A DNA stretch of 64,000 bases, from assembly GCF_028683095.1 (NCBI RefSeq), contig NZ_JAJUBC010000023.1, positions 1 through 64,000 on the forward strand. The letters are read 5' to 3'. Within the stretch, counting starts at the first letter, position 1; each line of letters opens with the position of its first letter. The notes beneath the pieces are model-generated. The model saw nothing but the letters and a program-made list of their open reading frames with translations. It had not been told where the DNA came from and did no database searches. A program made the position numbers and the translations under genes. This DNA comes from Enterovibrio gelatinilyticus (GTDB lineage: Bacteria; Pseudomonadota; Gammaproteobacteria; Enterobacterales; Vibrionaceae). Positions 60,399 through 64,000 of this stretch are shown here, piece after piece.

Positions 60399-61637
60399 AT
60401 GCGCATTTTTTCTGCATCAACCGACAAGTCCGCTCCTCTGCAGCGCGCTTGGCACTTGCTTCTCAATATGTCGTCGTTCGTTTTTGCATTAGTGCTTATT
60501 TACTGTATCTATCGTCTCTTCCAAACCTACGACTGGGGGCATCCGTTTACCAAGTTCCTCTGTTTTAGCGGGCTGTTTGCACTGGTTCTCACGCTGTTCC
60601 GTCACCGAGAACAAACAGACGACGTGGGCAATCCCATCTTGATCCTCGAATCCCTGTTTGCGGCCTTGTTGCTGGCGCTAATTTTTGCGCGCATGGTGCC
60701 CGCCTATGGCGACTTCCTGTTTGCCGCACCAACGGTCGATATTGGCTACACCACAGAGCACGCCGCCAAACTGCTATTCATTCAGGGTGAAAACCCTTAC
60801 CTAAGTCAGAGCATTAATATCCGACCAGAATTGGCACCGGAGCACCGCGGGTTTCACTACGGGCCGGGCATGATCTTAGGGTATGCTGCCGCCGCCTATT
60901 TCCCAGGCATTGGTTACAAGTTAACGAGCCTTGTGTTTCTCGCCATCACTGCCGTAGCGCTGTGTTCGTTAGTGGCAGGCTGTTTAGCATCAAGAAGCCA
61001 GAATGAAACCAACGACTGGCAAGTGCGGAGCGCCGTGTTGGCCTCGATGGTGTTGTTATTCTTGCCAGAGCGATTGTGGTACGAAGTGTTGCAAGTCGGC
61101 GCGAACGATATCTACCCCGTGGCACTGTTGCTGTTGGGCTTGGTGTGCGTTCAAAAAGAAAAGTGGTTGCTCGCGGGTGTGTTAATGGGGTTGTCATTCG
61201 CCACCAAGTTTTCCCCTGCCGCTTTCCTGCTCGCGATGTTTTTGCGCAAAGATATTCGGCTGAATTTTTTGATTGGTTGCGCCATTGGTGCATCACCCTT
61301 ACTGATTTTCCTCGCGTGGGATCATCAAAGCATGATTGAGAACGTATTCATTCTGCGCTTTAGCCTGAATTTCGACTCCACTAGCCTCTACTCCATCACG
61401 CCAGACGTACTGCATGTGCTGTTCCCGCTCACCCAGCTTTGCGCCCTGCTCTACTTCTTGGTGCGTAACGCCACCCGAACCTTATCTGTTGAAGAAACGG
61501 TGGTGTGCTTTACCTTGCTGCTGATCATTATTGAAGTCACCTTTAAGGAGATTCACGCTAACCATTTGATTTGGTTTTATCCCCTGATCGCTTTTACGGT
61601 AGCACTGTACCGACACAAACTCTTTCCAACCAAATAG
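60399..61637 (+). CDS. polytopic membrane protein, GT-C glycosyltransferase-like
   Basis: This 412-residue inner-membrane protein has about ten or more spans. The general shape resembles GT-C/GT87-type (DUF2029-like) mannosyltransferases. The first periplasmic loop is followed by a conserved-looking acidic segment (PAYGDFLF...VDIGYTTEHAAKLL), then the FHYGPGMILGYAAAAYFPG block, and later LSFATKFSPAAFLLAM, which is typical of that group. Such enzymes use polyprenyl-phosphate sugars. I cannot confirm a catalytic Asp, so the function remains a suggestion. The gene stands alone, with no other glycan gene nearby. Confidence 0.6.
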   Translation: MRIFSASTDKSAPLQRAWHLLLNMSSFVFALVLIYCIYRLFQTYDWGHPFTKFLCFSGLFALVLTLFRHREQTDDVGNPILILESLFAALLLALIFARMVPAYGDFLFAAPTVDIGYTTEHAAKLLFIQGENPYLSQSINIRPELAPEHRGFHYGPGMILGYAAAAYFPGIGYKLTSLVFLAITAVALCSLVAGCLASRSQNETNDWQVRSAVLASMVLLFLPERLWYEVLQVGANDIYPVALLLLGLVCVQKEKWLLAGVLMGLSFATKFSPAAFLLAMFLRKDIRLNFLIGCAIGASPLLIFLAWDHQSMIENVFILRFSLNFDSTSLYSITPDVLHVLFPLTQLCALLYFLVRNATRTLSVEETVVCFTLLLIIIEVTFKEIHANHLIWFYPLIAFTVALYRHKLFPTK

Positions 61638-62049
61638 CGACAACGAGCAGCGACAAAGTACGCATGAAAAATCCCGTGGCGACGAAGCGTAATAACGTTT
61701 GCGTCGCCTTTCCTTCCTAATTGTTAAATTCGCGACAACCATTCCTATCGATTACTTCTTAAGCTTTCTTCAACGCAACCAAACGATTCGCGGCACGCAG
61801 CGTAGAAACATAGCCATTGTAGAATCAGGTCAAAATCAGACAGTAAGTGGTTAAAATGCCCCCGAAAGTGAATATATTTTCACTTAGGTACTGTGTTTAA
61901 CGCGCACAATATGAGATAACGTCGCCCTTGCAGCCAATCTGCATACTCGGCGAAGGATGCCGACGTCACTCTTTTAGCTCCATATCCATAAAATCAAAGA
62001 ACAATTTGCACTCATACATTAAGGAGGATGTTGAGGCTTAAGAGGCTTT
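61638..62049. other. intergenic region upstream of gltS
   Basis: These 412 bases include a GGCGACG/CGTCGCC hairpin (61678-61708), probably the end of the upstream gene. They also include an AAGTGAA/TTCACTT inverted repeat (61866-61885), whose GTGA and TCAC are eight bases apart, too far for CRP. The gltS ribosome site GAGG is at the end. Confidence 0.45.
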
Positions 62050-63276
62050 ATGAATCAATTAATTTCTGTTGGTGCGCTTGAATCATTTCTGATCGCCATT
62101 TTTGTGCTGTTCCTCGGCCACTTCATCAACGCACGAATCCCTGTACTTAAAAAATTCAACATCCCAGAGCCGATTGTCGGCGGTCTAGTCGTAGCAAGTG
62201 CCATTACTGTTTTGCACTTCAGAGGCATAGAACTCGACTTCCACTTACCCTTGCAACACACCTTTATGCTGATGTTTTTCGCCACGGTTGGCCTCGCCGC
62301 TAACTACACGCAACTCATCAAAGGCGGCGCAAAGGTCTTCATATTCCTGGGTGTCGCGTCGCTCTACATCATGATCCAAAATGGGATAGGTGTATCCTTA
62401 GCCACCGCCCTTGGCCTTGACCCATTAATGGGGCTAATAGCCGGTTCAATAACGCTCTCAGGCGGCCACGGCACAGGTGCAGCGTGGGCACAAACCTTCC
62501 AAGATGTTTACGGCATGAACAACGTGCTGGAAATCGCGATGGCATCTGCCACCTTCGGTTTGATCATGGGCGGTATTATCGGCAGCCCTGTCGCACAGCG
62601 TTTGATTGATAAAAACAAACTGCAGTCGCAATACGGCACAACAAACAAAACCCACGACCAATTCCCGGAACTCGTGACTTATAGCGAGAACGAAGAAGAT
62701 AACGTCACGGCGAAGAAGGTGATCGAAACTCTGTTCATCTTGCTTATCTGCGTGACTGGCGCAAAGTACCTAGAACAATGGGTAAGCAGCTTCGACATCA
62801 AATGGCTGATGATCCCAGATTTCGTGTATGCGCTGTTCATCGGCGTGGTGATCACCAACTTCGTTGAAGTGAGCAAAGCACAGAAACTGGACGTGGAAAC
62901 CGTCGATATTCTCGGTACTGTGTCCCTCGCGCTGTTCCTCGCCATGGCGTTGATGAGCTTAAAACTGTGGAACATTCTTGATCTGGCGGTGCCTTTCCTC
63001 ATCATCTTGATTGTGCAATCTATGATGCTGGCGGCATTCACCTACTTTGTGACTTACCGCGTAATGGGGCGTAACTACGACGCTGCCGTTATCGCCAGCG
63101 GTCACTGTGGCTTTGGCCTAGGCGCAACCCCAACGGCAGTCATGAATATGGGCTCCGTGGTCAACCGCTTCGGCCCCTCACCACAAGCCTTCATGGTAGT
63201 ACCGATTGTTGGCGCGTTCTTCATTGATATCGTTAACCTGATCATCTTACAAACCACGTTGACCATCATTGGCTAA
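62050..63276 (+). CDS. gltS: sodium/glutamate symporter GltS
   Basis: GltS imports glutamate with sodium across the inner membrane (ESS family). The 408-residue protein has two homologous halves with about ten spans. Each half contains a Gly-rich re-entrant loop: SGGHGTGAAWAQTF in the first and SGHCGFGLGATPTAVMN in the second, which together form the translocation site. The opening LGHFINARIPVLKKFNIPEPIVGGL is the family signature. The ATG at 62050 has GAGG four bases upstream. It is a single gene with an inverted repeat in its upstream region and a hairpin behind it. Confidence 0.95.
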   Translation: MNQLISVGALESFLIAIFVLFLGHFINARIPVLKKFNIPEPIVGGLVVASAITVLHFRGIELDFHLPLQHTFMLMFFATVGLAANYTQLIKGGAKVFIFLGVASLYIMIQNGIGVSLATALGLDPLMGLIAGSITLSGGHGTGAAWAQTFQDVYGMNNVLEIAMASATFGLIMGGIIGSPVAQRLIDKNKLQSQYGTTNKTHDQFPELVTYSENEEDNVTAKKVIETLFILLICVTGAKYLEQWVSSFDIKWLMIPDFVYALFIGVVITNFVEVSKAQKLDVETVDILGTVSLALFLAMALMSLKLWNILDLAVPFLIILIVQSMMLAAFTYFVTYRVMGRNYDAAVIASGHCGFGLGATPTAVMNMGSVVNRFGPSPQAFMVVPIVGAFFIDIVNLIILQTTLTIIG

Positions 63277-63288
63277 TGTTTCTTATTG

Positions 63289-63313
63289 CCGCTCTCTCTA
63301 GTTGGGAGAGCGG
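63289..63313. terminator. hairpin between gltS and the GGDEF gene
   Basis: CCGCTCTC and GAGAGCGG pair perfectly. T-tracts are poor on both strands, so termination is likely but not certain. Confidence 0.55.
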
Positions 63314-63496
63314 TGATAATCTGCTGTTCACTTCTTTTTTCGAAAATACTCTTCCACAAACTGTTTCATGACCGCCTCAAATTACAACTTCTACATGCAA
63401 CACACTGCGGGGACACACACCTTAAAATGTCCCATTAGTTCCTCGTTCCATAGAAGCCACCGCCGCCTTGCTAGAATAGGATTGGGCAATCCCTCG

Positions 63497-64000
63497 TTAC
63501 TCTGACAGATTGACTTCCTCGGCCGCTCGCTCATTTGCAAACTCAATCCGGCACTGTCCAATCATATTTTCCAGCGACTGTACCGAAAGGCTGGGGTTCC
63601 ATTGGAGTATGCGGTATCTCACGTCAACTGGTTGTGCCAAATGCGTTTGAATGATTTGAGAGCAACTCATAAGTACCAACCTCTCCAAGCGTTTTACTAC
63701 CTGAGTTGCGCCTTCAAAATCCGTTCCTGGCAGGATAACGCCAAACTCATCAGAGCTTAAATGTCCAACAAAGTCCCGAGGACGCAATAGACCAAGGCGC
63801 ATACAGCGGGTAATTCGACGTAAAATCTTCACCGTCGCCGTGTGCCCGTAAGTCATTCTATATAAGCGCAATGAATCTACGCTAAGTACGATAATGTGCA
63901 ATGGAGACTTATCACGATTCGCAGCAGCCACTTCTTTCATTAGCGACAGAGAAAAACACTTCTCGTTTTGTAACCCCGTTGTTGCATCAATCAGAGCAAC
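63497..64000 (-). CDS. degenerate GGDEF-domain protein (partial)
   Basis: This is the C-terminal part of a protein whose 5' end lies beyond the window; the frame is open to base 64000. Upstream of the first internal ATG (63940) the frame reads ALIDATTGLQNEKCF, the usual start of a GGDEF domain. The signature loop is SSDEF (in GHLSSDEFGVILPG) rather than GGDEF, so cyclic-di-GMP synthesis is unlikely and a binding or regulatory role is more probable. The domain continues to the end (residues of the fold after SSDEF are recognisable, such as VVKRLERLV). N-terminal sensor domains cannot be seen. Confidence 0.78.
   Translation of the reverse strand, partial: VALIDATTGLQNEKCFSLSLMKEVAAANRDKSPLHIIVLSVDSLRLYRMTYGHTATVKILRRITRCMRLGLLRPRDFVGHLSSDEFGVILPGTDFEGATQVVKRLERLVLMSCSQIIQTHLAQPVDVRYRILQWNPSLSVQSLENMIGQCRIEFANERAAEEVNLSE

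Noticed and set aside
61820-61860. CAGTAAGTGGTTA similarity to the inside of repeat family 1 copy 2
   Set aside because: The match is about 13 bases with no terminal inverted repeats nearby, so it is probably chance.
61866-61885. AAGTGAA/TTCACTT palindrome upstream of gltS as a CRP site
   Set aside because: GTGA and TCAC are eight bases apart instead of six, so the geometry is wrong for CRP. It is kept only as an unassigned inverted repeat.

Overview
The window looks like chromosomal DNA from a marine Vibrionaceae bacterium (Vibrio, Photobacterium, Grimontia or Enterovibrio type). The reasons are a Vibrio-type integron integrase with a LexA box, a VarA/UvrY-uvrC-pgsA block, a grxA-ybjL neighbourhood, sdaC-sdaA, PhoPQ, and two families of palindromic intergenic repeats of a style common in this family. 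The genus is inferred from gene content only. Coding density is high, reading frames are intact and most operons end in clear hairpin terminators. I saw no rRNA, tRNA, CRISPR array or complete insertion sequence.

Layout. 0-1.2 kb: SOS-controlled integron integrase intI; the cassette array should lie off the left edge. 1.4-8.4 kb: housekeeping metabolism (class I fumarase, pabB, a CoA-type Nudix hydrolase, serine transporter sdaC and serine deaminase sdaA). 8.5-13.8 kb: a repeat element, an orphan ECF sigma factor, an OFA-family MFS transporter, nfsA, an iron-dependent alcohol dehydrogenase and grxA. 14-21.2 kb: ybjL, phoP-phoQ, pgsA, uvrC and the GacA-type regulator uvrY/varA. 21.6-23.4 kb: a class I glutamine amidotransferase and a sulfotransferase with a textbook sigma-54 promoter. 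23.5-27.7 kb: a biodegradative arginine decarboxylase (adiA type) next to a PotE-like antiporter, separated by a folded repeat element. 28-33 kb: an MFS transporter, 5-hydroxyisourate hydrolase, and two tandem cytochrome P460-family haem proteins divergent from an AraC regulator.

33-40.3 kb and 48.7-56.1 kb are the metabolic centre of the window. The first block holds a TRAP transporter (dctPQM), a GntR regulator, a Gfo/Idh dehydrogenase, a type II dehydroquinase (aroQ) and a 3-dehydroshikimate dehydratase-HPPD fusion (quiC). It should import a quinate/shikimate-like compound and convert it to protocatechuate. The second block is a seven-gene operon, galD-ligI-ligK-ligJ-ligA-ligB-ligC, opposite an AraC regulator. 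It encodes the protocatechuate 4,5-cleavage (meta) pathway to pyruvate and oxaloacetate. Together the two blocks form a complete plant-acid-to-central-metabolism route, split by about 8 kb of unrelated genes (M28 peptidase, GNAT, MFS, DUF2867, an NRAMP-related transporter and an aldo/keto reductase).

56-64 kb: a PAP2 phosphatase, an adenine deaminase-type enzyme, an exported YtcJ-like amidohydrolase, a GT-C-like membrane protein, the glutamate carrier gltS, and the C-terminal part of a degenerate GGDEF protein cut by the window edge.

The observations I would follow first are the split shikimate-protocatechuate 4,5-cleavage route, the way one repeat family supplies the stop codons of two unrelated genes, the modular multi-arm repeat between adiA and its antiporter, the sigma-54 promoter on the sulfotransferase gene, and the P460 pair with its own AraC regulator.
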